A stretch of 64,000 nt of DNA from Thalassomonas sp. M1454 (GTDB taxonomy: Bacteria > Pseudomonadota > Gammaproteobacteria > Enterobacterales > Alteromonadaceae). The translations under genes and the position numbers were made by a program. The stretch lies in NCBI RefSeq assembly GCF_007097525.1, contig NZ_VKDD01000009.1:124001-188000 (forward strand), written 5' to 3'. Each line of letters opens with the position of its first letter. Position 1 is the first letter of the stretch. This document shows positions 48,783-57,612 of the stretch, one piece after another. The notes under the pieces are model-generated. The model was not told the DNA's origin. It saw only the letters and a program-made list of their open reading frames with translations, and searched no databases.

Positions 48783-49435
48783 TGCAAAAGGTAAAAGTTT
48801 GGGATAGATTTACCCAGATTTTCCATATAAGCCAGCTTATTTTGCTGGCTTTATTATGGTATAGCGGCGAAGAAGCTAATTTTGAACTGCATTTTATCTG
48901 TGGCTTTATCTTATTAGCTTTGTGGTTAACCCGCATAACATGGGGTTTTATTGGCAGTGACACCTCTAAATTTGCCAACTTTATTAAAAGCCCTTTAAAG
49001 GTTATTAAAGCGTGGTGTGACAATACCATAACAGAGCCGCACAGCGGCCATAATCCAGTTGGTGGTTATATGGTATTAGCCTTATTAGCGACCATTGGAC
49101 TGCAAATAGTAAGTGGCTTATTTTCTAGTGACGACGTGTTTAGTGAAGGCCCTTTATACGCCATGGTAAGTGACTCTTTAGCTTCTACTATGGACTCTTT
49201 ACATCACTCAAACTTTGATATTTTATTAGTGTTAGTTGTATTGCATGCACTGGCGGGAGTTTTCCATGTATTTCGTGGTGACAATGTTATAGCTGCAATT
49301 ATCACAGGTAATAAAACCTTTGCTAATGTAAAAGCAAAAGCACCTAACATTAAAGGTGCATTATTGCCTTTATCTTTATGGATAATCCTTTCTTCAGGTT
49401 TATATTATTGGGGCATGCAAGCTTCCAGCTATTAA
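48782..49435 (+). CDS. Cytochrome b561-family membrane protein
   Basis: 217 residues with four membrane segments (about 12-28, 38-55, 92-110, 145-163, plus a last one near 195-213). Histidines at about 15, 37 and in VLHALAGVFHVFRG are placed like heme ligands of the di-heme b561/hydrogenase cytochrome b (Ni,Fe-hydrogenase subunit) family. No hydrogenase is near. Start overlaps the b562-like gene by one base. Suggested role: electron carrier between the quinone pool and the b562-like protein. Confidence 0.85.
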   Translation: MQKVKVWDRFTQIFHISQLILLALLWYSGEEANFELHFICGFILLALWLTRITWGFIGSDTSKFANFIKSPLKVIKAWCDNTITEPHSGHNPVGGYMVLALLATIGLQIVSGLFSSDDVFSEGPLYAMVSDSLASTMDSLHHSNFDILLVLVVLHALAGVFHVFRGDNVIAAIITGNKTFANVKAKAPNIKGALLPLSLWIILSSGLYYWGMQASSY

Positions 49436-49442
49436 CCTCTCT

Positions 49443-49479
49443 AACTATAAAGCCCTTAATTATTAAGGGCTTTATAGTT
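49443..49479. terminator. Perfect 18-bp palindrome at the 3' end of the b561 and TraB genes
   Basis: 37 bases with perfect symmetry around 49461 (18 pairs, AACTATAAAGCCCTTAAT on the left). The right arm includes the last codons and stop of the TraB-like gene (49472). Probable bidirectional terminator, though T-runs are weak. Confidence 0.7.
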
Positions 49480-50338
49480 GTGTAACTTTATAGCCTTTAC
49501 TTTGCAATTGTTCAATTAAGCCATCTTTACCGACTAAATGCATAGCACCAACAAGCACAAATTCAACTTCACTGGTATTAAAATATTGCTCAATATGTGG
49601 CATCCAATTATTGTTGCGCTCAATAATTAACTGTTGATAAGATTTCGGAAACTCTTGTTGCCACTCTTTGCCACCAACCTCAAATAACTTGTCACCATCA
49701 CCAGATCGCCAAGCATCTTTCATTTGCTGAAGCACCGTTGGCAGTTTATCCATATCATTTAAGGTATAGTTTATAAGCTCATCTTCATGACCTTTACCCA
49801 TATTTGCTAAGTAATTAATTTGCTCTTCTGGCTTTTCTAAAAACAAAAATTGTTTTGAATCATTTAAGCCCCGTTGAGCATAAAATGCATCCACACCAGT
49901 ACCACTTAACTTAAGACGTTGCAGTTCAAACATAGTTAAAGCGATTGATAGCATTGCAGGTTTAAATACTTGCATGTTTGAAGCCGGGATCCCTCGAGTA
50001 GCCATATATTGATTTAACTTGTTTACTGTTTCAGGCTTTAATTCATCGGCATAGGTTCGACCATCTTGATAGGTTAATTCTTTCATCATAGCTTGTTGAA
50101 ACTTTTGAGTTTGAGCTTGGCTCATATCCATTTCAAACACTAAGGTTGCAGCTTGCTCGTACGCTGTTTCAAAGGCTTTAGGCAAAGGATAGTCACTCTG
50201 ACTGAGAACATGTACAGTGCCACCTAAATAGACTGTCTTACCTGATTTTGTTACCTGCCAAACTGGCGAGTCGGCAAGGCTGTTATAACTAAATGTAAGT
50301 AATATAAAAGCTGAAGTAATTTTCCATAATTTATTCAT
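49472..50338 (-). CDS. TraB/GumN-family protein (secreted)
   Basis: 288 residues: signal peptide (about 1-22), then VWQVTKSGKTVYLGGTVHVLSQSDYPLP, the TraB/GumN family start with the GTxH motif, and at the end VEFVLVGAMHLVGKDGLIEQL, the second conserved GxxH. The family resembles erythromycin-esterase/EreA-like and Tiki metalloproteases; bacterial members are usually secreted and of unknown role. It stands alone between a terminator and the M28 gene. Confidence 0.85.
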   Translation of the reverse strand: MNKLWKITSAFILLTFSYNSLADSPVWQVTKSGKTVYLGGTVHVLSQSDYPLPKAFETAYEQAATLVFEMDMSQAQTQKFQQAMMKELTYQDGRTYADELKPETVNKLNQYMATRGIPASNMQVFKPAMLSIALTMFELQRLKLSGTGVDAFYAQRGLNDSKQFLFLEKPEEQINYLANMGKGHEDELINYTLNDMDKLPTVLQQMKDAWRSGDGDKLFEVGGKEWQQEFPKSYQQLIIERNNNWMPHIEQYFNTSEVEFVLVGAMHLVGKDGLIEQLQSKGYKVTQL

Positions 50339-50443
50339 GATGCGTCCAAGTTAAGTTTGCTCTTAGTTTTATAATAGCGTAAAAATAAAAAAGGTTAACA
50401 ATAGTTAACCTTTTTAATGATTTAAATTTAGCGAGTTAGACAG

Positions 50444-51877
50444 TTACTTTCTAAAGTTAACGTCCGCCTGCGCAGCAAAATAAGCAAAAATAGTATACAC
50501 CGAAGTGTTTTGTTGCAGATCTTGCGGTGATACTTTATCTAATGTGTCGTTGTCAGTGTGATGCACATCAAAATAACGACTTCCATCAGGGGCAAAGTTC
50601 ATTGCAGGTACGCCTAAATCGGTCACAGCGCCCATATCAGATTGACCTCTAGCTTTATTGGCTGGATTAAATTCCACACCTAATGGTGCAACGTAATTAG
50701 CCAATTCAGCAATAGCAGGCTTGGCGTTTTCAGCAACATTTGCTTGCATGCTATAAATCTTACCTAAACCAAAGTCCCACTCAACGGCAATGACATGCTG
50801 ATTTAATTCATCTTTATGGTCAATAACATACTGTTTAGCGCCAAGTAAGCCAACTTCTTCACCAGCAAATAAAATCACTCGGATGGTACGTTTTGGGCGC
50901 TGCGAAAGTTTTGCTATATGAGCCGTGGCAGCCATAGTCATCGCCACACCTAAACCATCATCAACCGCGCCGGTTCCAACATCCCATGAATCAAGGTGAG
51001 CACCTAATGCAACAATCTCATTAGGTAATTCACTACCTGTGATTTCGCCAATTACATTAGCACCTTTAACTTCAACACTTTCATTACGCATCGCGGTAAC
51101 TTTAAGAGAGAACTCTACTGGTTTTTGACGACGAAATTGATTCACTAATAAGTCTGCATCAGGGTTTGATAACGCAACGGCTGGAATGCGCTTAACACCA
51201 TCTTTATAACGAGTAACGCCAGTGTGGCCTAAACGATTATCATCTGTACCTACCGAGCGCATAATAAATGCAACAGCGCCCTTTTCAGCAGCAACTTGCG
51301 CACCAGTAACACGTGCACCAACAGCTTTTCCATAGCCTTTACCTGTGATGTGACGTTCCATACGGTATGAGATAAATGCAATTTTACCTTTTAGGCTATC
51401 ACTAGGTGCGGCTTTTAAATCATCTAAAGTTTTAAAATGTACCACTTCAGCTGTTAAACCTTGTTCACCAGTACCAACGCTTTCACCAAGCGCAATTGCT
51501 TCAACACGATGCGGGAATGGAGCTAAAACTTGCGCTTCAACGTCACCTCTAATCCATTGATAATGGGTTACTTCTTCGGTCCAGACTTTGTCAAAACCTA
51601 AAGCATTCATTTTATCAACAGCCCATTTAATGGCACGTTTATCAGCTTCAGTGCCTATCATACGAGCCCCAACTTCAGTAGTTAGTGACTCAACAATATC
51701 ATAAGATAATGTAGACTCTGCTGTTGTTGCCGTTAACTGCTCCAATTGCACCTTGTCGTGATCCGAAATATAGCTTTTAGTTTGAGCTATGGCATTGCCC
51801 ATGCCCAAAGTTAATATTGCCGATGACAGCATTAAACCACTAAATGCTTTTGTTAAAATTGTTTTTTTAATACGCAT
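50444..51877 (-). CDS. M28-family zinc peptidase (secreted)
   Basis: 477 residues: signal peptide (about 1-31), a PA-like inserted domain (about 120-260) and the M28 catalytic domain with di-zinc ligands in VALGAHLDSWDVGTGAVDDGLG, FAGEEVGLLG and HHTDNDTLDKV. Similar in plan to carboxypeptidase Q/aminopeptidase family proteins. It probably works in the periplasm or outside on peptides. Single gene. Confidence 0.88.
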   Translation of the reverse strand: MRIKKTILTKAFSGLMLSSAILTLGMGNAIAQTKSYISDHDKVQLEQLTATTAESTLSYDIVESLTTEVGARMIGTEADKRAIKWAVDKMNALGFDKVWTEEVTHYQWIRGDVEAQVLAPFPHRVEAIALGESVGTGEQGLTAEVVHFKTLDDLKAAPSDSLKGKIAFISYRMERHITGKGYGKAVGARVTGAQVAAEKGAVAFIMRSVGTDDNRLGHTGVTRYKDGVKRIPAVALSNPDADLLVNQFRRQKPVEFSLKVTAMRNESVEVKGANVIGEITGSELPNEIVALGAHLDSWDVGTGAVDDGLGVAMTMAATAHIAKLSQRPKRTIRVILFAGEEVGLLGAKQYVIDHKDELNQHVIAVEWDFGLGKIYSMQANVAENAKPAIAELANYVAPLGVEFNPANKARGQSDMGAVTDLGVPAMNFAPDGSRYFDVHHTDNDTLDKVSPQDLQQNTSVYTIFAYFAAQADVNFRK

Positions 51878-51913
51878 AGGTTGTCCTAATAGATAGTTAT
51901 ACTAGGTATAACT

Positions 51914-54900
51914 TTAAACTTCTTCATAAACTGGTGCAGGAGTATAACCAACACTAGGGTTTGTTTTTTTACTTGGTTTATTTTCTTTACGATTATCGCG
52001 AATAGCTAATAAACAAGGGGTGAGAACTAAAGTTAAAACCGTCGCAAACGCTAAGCCGCCAGCAACGGCTGTTGCTAATTGTGCCCACCACTGCGTTGAA
52101 GGTGCGCCAAAGCTTATGTCTCTGCTAATGAAATCAATATTCATTTGTAACACCATAGGCATTAAGCCAAGAATCGTTGTGATCGTAGTTAGCAATACAG
52201 GACGAATACGCTGTGCACCTGTTCGTAAAATGGCATCACGAACTTTAAAGCCTTCTCTTCTAAGTACATTATAAGTATCGATTAATACAATATTATTGTT
52301 TACCACAATACCTGCTAAAGCTATTACCCCAAGGCCTGACATAACAATACCAAAAGCTTTACCTGCGATTAATAGCGCTAAAAACACCCCAACAGTTGAA
52401 AATAATACTGCAGACAAAATAAGGAATGCTTGATAAAAACTATTAAACTGGGTCACTAAGATAATTGCCATAACAAAAAGCGCAACACCAAAAGCATTCA
52501 CTAAAAAGTCTTGTGACTCTTGCTGATCTTCTTGTTGACCTTTAAATGCAATATTCACCGTAGTCCAATCAATATCGAGTTTTTCCAACTCTTGCTTAAG
52601 AACTGGTAATACTTTACCTAGCTGTGCTCCACTGATTAAATCTGCTTGTAAGGTAACTACTTGTTTAGCATCGACACGACGAATTATGTCAACTTTTTGG
52701 GCAGCGCTTTTTTCTACAAAGTTAGTAACAGGTACCAAGCCGTCATTAGTTTTTAAACGTAACTCATCTAAACGACTTATACTGCGTTTTTCAGCAGGAA
52801 AACGAACACGAATATCTAGCTCATCGTCAACATCATCTGGACGGTATTCACCAAGTTTTAAACCATTAGTAACCATCTGAACTGATGTGCCAACTAAGGT
52901 TGCATCGGCGTTAAAGGTTGCTGCTAACGATCTGTCGACTTTCAATTGCCATTCAATACCAGGTTTAGAACCGCCATCTTCAACGTTAATCAGCTGGTTA
53001 TTGGCTTGCATCGCTTTACGAATAATCACCACAGCATCTTGTAACTTATCGGCAAATCGAGACGATAGCTCTAACTCAAGATCTTTACCTTGCTGCGGAC
53101 CGCTTTCATCTTTGCGGATCTCAATCTCAACACCCGCAAAATTATCTAAGCGTTGATGTAACTCTTCAATAATTTCATCGGCAGGTGCGCGGAATTGCCA
53201 ATTGAGTAAATTCATGCGCAGTCGGCCAACTAAATCTGTGCCACCCGTTCTAGAATACAAAGATTTAATCTCTTCCATATCTAATATCCGGCGCTCAACC
53301 TCTTTCATGATGCTATCTTTTTCAGCTATAGATAAATCGCCAAAAGAGCGGACTTTAATATTAAGGCCTTCTGGCTCTACAACAGGGAAAAACTCGTCAC
53401 CTAATCCCGATTGCACATAATTTGTCATTACCGTTATCGAGAATAAAATAGTTACTAACAACACTTTAACAGGGTGAGTTATGGCAACATTAAGCACATT
53501 AACGTATTTACCCATTAAACCTTTTAATTTGGTTAAATCACCTTCTTCTGCTTCAATAAACTGTTGTTTTTCTTGCTCTGAAATAAGCCTGCTTTTACCC
53601 CAAAGAGTCCCCATAGTAGGAACAAAGATTAACGCCATAACAAGAGATGCCGATAACACAGCAATTAAGGTAATAGGCAAGAATTTCATAAACTCGCCCA
53701 TCATTCCCGGCCAGAATAATAGCGGAGCAAACGCAGCTAAGGTTGTTGCTGTAGAAGCTATGATTGGTAATGCCATACGACGAGCTGCTAAAACATAAGC
53801 TTGTTTACGGTGCATGCCTTCACTCATTTGCCTATCGGCAAATTCAGTAACAACAATGGCACCATCAACTAACATCCCCACCGACATTATCAAGCCAAAA
53901 AGTACCACCATATTTATGGTAAAACCAAAAACTGATAACACTAAAATACCCGTTAAAAATGCACCAGGAATTGATAAACCAACTAAAGATGCAGTTCTCG
54001 CGCCCAAAGCAGCAATAACCACAATAACTACTAAAAGCACCGCGGAAATTACATTATTTTGTAAATCACTGAGCATGGTTTTAACCTGCCTTGATTTATC
54101 ACCAGTATAATTTACTAAAATATGATTCGGCCAAAATTTACGCTGCGCTTCAATAAGTGTTTTAACATTATCAACTGTTTCAATAATGTTTTGTCCTGGG
54201 CGTTTTTTTACTTCAATTGAAATAGCTCGTTCACCATTTAAGCGGGCAAAACTTGTAGGGTCTTTATAAGCGCGGCGCACGACAGCAACATCTTGGAAAG
54301 TAACAACTCGGTCGCCATCAACCTTAATAGGTAACTCCATTAAATCTTTTACCGACTCAAACACTGAAGGTACTTTTATGGCAAAGCGACCTTTACCAGT
54401 ATCCATGGTACCGGCCGGTATTAAACGGTTATTACGCTCAACTAAGTTATAAATATCATTTTGATCTAGACCATAGCTTTCCATTAATAACGGGTCGACA
54501 ATGATCTCAAGCATATCTTCGCGATCGCCGCCAATTTCTACTTCCAGCACTTGCGGCATACTGGCAATCTTATCTTCTAGATTACGAGCAATGGTAATTA
54601 GCCCGCGTTCACTAACGGGGCCTGATAAAAACACAGTAACCGCAGGATTTTGGTTGGCCATAGTTACTTCACGTACCTCTGGCTCTTCGGTTTCATTGGG
54701 CAGTTTAGCTTTGGCGAGAGTTACTTTATCACGTACATCGGCAAGGGCTGTTTTAGGATCAAAGCCAGCAATAAATTCAAGCGTCACACTCGCATGGCCT
54801 TCACTCGCTACAGCGCGCATTTCCTTTACGCCTTCAATAGCTTTTAGTTCATTTTCCATTGGCCTAACAAGCATGCGCTCGGCATCTTCAGGTGAAATAC

Positions 54901-55060
54901 CATCGTGTATCATTGAAACGTAAATATTAGGAATGGTAATGTCTGGTTCAGCTTCTTTTGAAATAGACAAATAAGTCATCATGCCGCTAATTAGCAACAA
55001 GATGAACACCATCATTACCGACCGTGTGCGAACAAGACAAGAATCAATTAAAGACAGCAT
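51914..55060 (-). CDS. RND-family efflux pump, inner-membrane transporter
   Basis: 1048 residues with the twelve-helix RND plan: one helix near 13-30, large periplasmic loop, six helices (about 335-545), a second loop and six helices (about 870-1030). In the fourth helix, SVGMLVDGAIVVTEF has Asp399 but Gly400 where AcrB has a second Asp. Closest in style to HAE1/MexF-VexF-like pumps. It lies 6 bp after the adaptor gene. No outer-membrane factor or regulator is next to it. Confidence 0.93.
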   Translation of the reverse strand: MLSLIDSCLVRTRSVMMVFILLLISGMMTYLSISKEAEPDITIPNIYVSMIHDGISPEDAERMLVRPMENELKAIEGVKEMRAVASEGHASVTLEFIAGFDPKTALADVRDKVTLAKAKLPNETEEPEVREVTMANQNPAVTVFLSGPVSERGLITIARNLEDKIASMPQVLEVEIGGDREDMLEIIVDPLLMESYGLDQNDIYNLVERNNRLIPAGTMDTGKGRFAIKVPSVFESVKDLMELPIKVDGDRVVTFQDVAVVRRAYKDPTSFARLNGERAISIEVKKRPGQNIIETVDNVKTLIEAQRKFWPNHILVNYTGDKSRQVKTMLSDLQNNVISAVLLVVIVVIAALGARTASLVGLSIPGAFLTGILVLSVFGFTINMVVLFGLIMSVGMLVDGAIVVTEFADRQMSEGMHRKQAYVLAARRMALPIIASTATTLAAFAPLLFWPGMMGEFMKFLPITLIAVLSASLVMALIFVPTMGTLWGKSRLISEQEKQQFIEAEEGDLTKLKGLMGKYVNVLNVAITHPVKVLLVTILFSITVMTNYVQSGLGDEFFPVVEPEGLNIKVRSFGDLSIAEKDSIMKEVERRILDMEEIKSLYSRTGGTDLVGRLRMNLLNWQFRAPADEIIEELHQRLDNFAGVEIEIRKDESGPQQGKDLELELSSRFADKLQDAVVIIRKAMQANNQLINVEDGGSKPGIEWQLKVDRSLAATFNADATLVGTSVQMVTNGLKLGEYRPDDVDDELDIRVRFPAEKRSISRLDELRLKTNDGLVPVTNFVEKSAAQKVDIIRRVDAKQVVTLQADLISGAQLGKVLPVLKQELEKLDIDWTTVNIAFKGQQEDQQESQDFLVNAFGVALFVMAIILVTQFNSFYQAFLILSAVLFSTVGVFLALLIAGKAFGIVMSGLGVIALAGIVVNNNIVLIDTYNVLRREGFKVRDAILRTGAQRIRPVLLTTITTILGLMPMVLQMNIDFISRDISFGAPSTQWWAQLATAVAGGLAFATVLTLVLTPCLLAIRDNRKENKPSKKTNPSVGYTPAPVYEEV

Positions 55061-55066
55061 CTGTGG

Positions 55067-56152
55067 TTATTGCTCTTCACGAATTGGGTTTACTTTATCA
55101 CCCGGTCTCACAAAGCCTTGCCCAAGAGTAATAATTTCAGCACTCTCGCCAATACCGGTTAGCCACACGCCATTTTCATCTGACTTAGCAATATTTATTT
55201 GAGTAAATACAACCGTATCATCAACAACAGATTTGACCCCAATATTGCCACTTTCATCTAAAGCCAATAATGCAGGAGACACTTTAATTGCAGAAACCGT
55301 ATCTAGTGGTAATTCTACTTCAGAGCTAATACCCGCAAGATATTTGTAACCAGGATTAGCAATAGCGATTTCAACTTTAAAGGTATTGGTATTTTCATTG
55401 GCAACACTTGCCACATAACGTAATTGACCATTTATTTCGCGCTCATTAAGCAAGTTTACCTTAGCTTTTTGGCCTTCTTTGATAGCGCTAATTTGGTTTT
55501 CTGTAATGTGCGCGCGGATCACTAACGGGTCTAAATCAGCGACAATGGCAATATCATCACCAACTTTAAGATAATCACCAACTTCAACAAAGCGTTCGTT
55601 CAAAATGCCATCAAAAGGCGCAACGATAGTGGTGTTAGCTATATCATTTTGTGTTTGAGCAAGTTGTGCTTTGGCAGCAGTTACCGCAGATAAACGTTCG
55701 GCTAAAGCTGACTCGCCTTGATAACCACCTTTAAATAACTCTTTCGCGCCGTAGTAATCAATACGGCGTTGTTTAACTAAAGTTTGGTAATGCTCTAATT
55801 GTGCAGGTAAATCATTTAATGCAATGGTGGCAATAACATCGCCTTTTTTAACGAAGCTACCACGATTAGCATAAATTTTTGTAACCGCGCCTTTTACTTG
55901 CGCTTGTAGGGTAACGATTCTATCAGGCTCAGTACGGCCATATAAATTAATCGTGTTTTCAATTGATTCACCAATAAAGGTTTCAACTTTCACTCGAGGG
56001 GAAATGATTTTTCTTTCAGCAAGTTCATCAGGGTTAGTTTTTTCATTGTTAAAGCCGGAAGCAAGCCAAACTAATAATAAAATAGATATAAACGCGGCAA
56101 TGAATGCTGGTTTTTGATATAGCTTTTGCTGATTTAAATTCCCTGAACTCAT
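55067..56152 (-). CDS. RND efflux periplasmic adaptor (HlyD/AcrA type)
   Basis: 361 residues: N-terminal membrane anchor (about 14-30), biotin-lipoyl domain (about 65-110, VTLQAQVKGAVTKIYANRGSFVKKGDVI), short alpha hairpin (about 110-150), beta barrel (about 175-260) and membrane-proximal domain. It joins the RND transporter to a TolC-like channel. The hairpin is short. First gene of the two-gene pump operon. Confidence 0.92.
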   Translation of the reverse strand: MSSGNLNQQKLYQKPAFIAAFISILLLVWLASGFNNEKTNPDELAERKIISPRVKVETFIGESIENTINLYGRTEPDRIVTLQAQVKGAVTKIYANRGSFVKKGDVIATIALNDLPAQLEHYQTLVKQRRIDYYGAKELFKGGYQGESALAERLSAVTAAKAQLAQTQNDIANTTIVAPFDGILNERFVEVGDYLKVGDDIAIVADLDPLVIRAHITENQISAIKEGQKAKVNLLNEREINGQLRYVASVANENTNTFKVEIAIANPGYKYLAGISSEVELPLDTVSAIKVSPALLALDESGNIGVKSVVDDTVVFTQINIAKSDENGVWLTGIGESAEIITLGQGFVRPGDKVNPIREEQ

Positions 56153-56370
56153 ACTTACCCTTGTAAAGTACTACCAATCTATTTAATCATCTGTTTCAAC
56201 GACAACATTAAATACCATGAATATTCATCATGAGCTTGGTATAAAACATTTATTATTATGTTAACAGTATAAAACGAACCAGTATGAATAAGCACCAATT
56301 TATTCACAGTTTTTGCGATAAATTAGTGCTTTTTTGTATGAAATTCTTTCTGAAGGGGTAAACGAATAGC

Positions 56371-56712
56371 TTAGATTGAAAAAGAAGAGCCACAACCACA
56401 AGTACTTTCTGCATTTGGGTTATCAACTAAGAAGCGAGAGCCTTCTAAACCTTCAATATAATCAACGGTACCGCCAACTAAATATTGTAGACTCATAGGG
56501 TCAACAACCATAACTACGCCTTGTTTTTCGATAGTCATGTCGCCTTCATTCACTTTTTCATCAAAAGTAAAACCGTACTGAAAACCTGAGCAACCACCAC
56601 CGGTTACGTAAACACGCAATTTAAGCTCTGGATTTTCTTCTTCGCTAATTAATACTTTTACTTTAGTCGCTGCTGCATCACTAAATTTTATTGGCATTTC
56701 AGGGGTAGACAT
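56371..56712 (-). CDS. erpA: Iron-sulfur cluster insertion protein ErpA
   Basis: 113 residues of the A-type carrier family. Three conserved cysteines: one in [13 protein letters not shown] and two in CGCGSSFSI at the end. ErpA passes Fe-S clusters to apo-enzymes such as IspG/IspH. Single gene; erpA near clcA and hemL is also found in E. coli. Confidence 0.97.
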   Translation of the reverse strand: MSTPEMPIKFSDAAATKVKVLISEEENPELKLRVYVTGGGCSGFQYGFTFDEKVNEGDMTIEKQGVVMVVDPMSLQYLVGGTVDYIEGLEGSRFLVDNPNAESTCGCGSSFSI

Positions 56713-56823
56713 AATTATCTTCTTACATAGTTACAACTTAATGGAGCGAATTATCTTAAACCTGAGCGATTTAATCAAGTATTAGCTGAAATTCAGGCAA
56801 AGAAAATACAAATTATGCTGTTT

Positions 56824-57543
56824 TTAAGATTTATCTGGCCACGGATAGCTTTCATCTAAACGTAAACCTTTTTGCCAACGTCCAGCGGGCATAACCGCAG
56901 CAATCTCAATTTGTTCAGGAACAAAATCTTTCGGTAACGTAAATTCACCTTCTAACACCTGAAAATATTGAAAGCTAAAAGAAAGTTGTTTTTTATCCAT
57001 TTCCGATACACTTTCCAATTTTATCGTTGCTGGGCGGCTTAATAAACTACCATCAAACTTAACTTCTATATGGCCTTTGGCATAACGTTTACTTTTTTGC
57101 TGCTGTACCAGCACCACTCTAATGCGGTAATGATTTTCGCTCGCACTAGGTGACACTTCGACTTCATCAATAATAACACCATTAACTTGTTTTTCCGGCG
57201 CCATAATTTTTTCATAAAAAGCTAATTCTTTTTTCAAAGCAAAATGATCATCTTCAATACTACGCAGTGCTTGCTGCGCCTTTAAATTAGCAAGTTTTTC
57301 AATTTCCAATTCAACATTTAAGGTGTTTATTTGGCTCTGCGCGGTTTCATTTTTTTGATAAAGATTGTCTAGTCGCTGAGCTTGTTCTGCAATGATCTGA
57401 CTTTGATGTTTTTGATAAAAGTTACCCGCTTTAAAAGCCATAACCACTAACAAAAGTAATAATATAGCCGTGGCAATAAGTAATTTAAAAGCGCCGAAAC
57501 GCTGATGTAAGTCTGATATTTTTATTGTTTTTAACCAATTCAT
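56824..57543 (-). CDS. Membrane-anchored coiled-coil protein, DUF6776-like
   Basis: 239 residues: one membrane helix (about 23-42), a long coiled coil (about 50-115, QKHQSQIIAEQAQRLDNLYQKNE onward), then a beta-rich region ending in Pro/Trp-rich sequence. I recognise it only loosely as the conserved gammaproteobacterial family usually next to erpA. Role unknown. It is divergent from the CLC gene. Confidence 0.6.
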   Translation of the reverse strand: MNWLKTIKISDLHQRFGAFKLLIATAILLLLLVVMAFKAGNFYQKHQSQIIAEQAQRLDNLYQKNETAQSQINTLNVELEIEKLANLKAQQALRSIEDDHFALKKELAFYEKIMAPEKQVNGVIIDEVEVSPSASENHYRIRVVLVQQQKSKRYAKGHIEVKFDGSLLSRPATIKLESVSEMDKKQLSFSFQYFQVLEGEFTLPKDFVPEQIEIAAVMPAGRWQKGLRLDESYPWPDKS

Positions 57544-57612
57544 TTTTAACGTATTATCTATTTTAAGTATGTTAAACTTTACCGAAAAGAATATTAACCT
57601 GACAGGAAAACT

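Noticed and set aside
53481-54923. Several 84-140 codon plus-strand frames inside the RND gene
   Set aside because: They are antisense shadows of a confident minus-strand gene, with no ribosome sites or family features.
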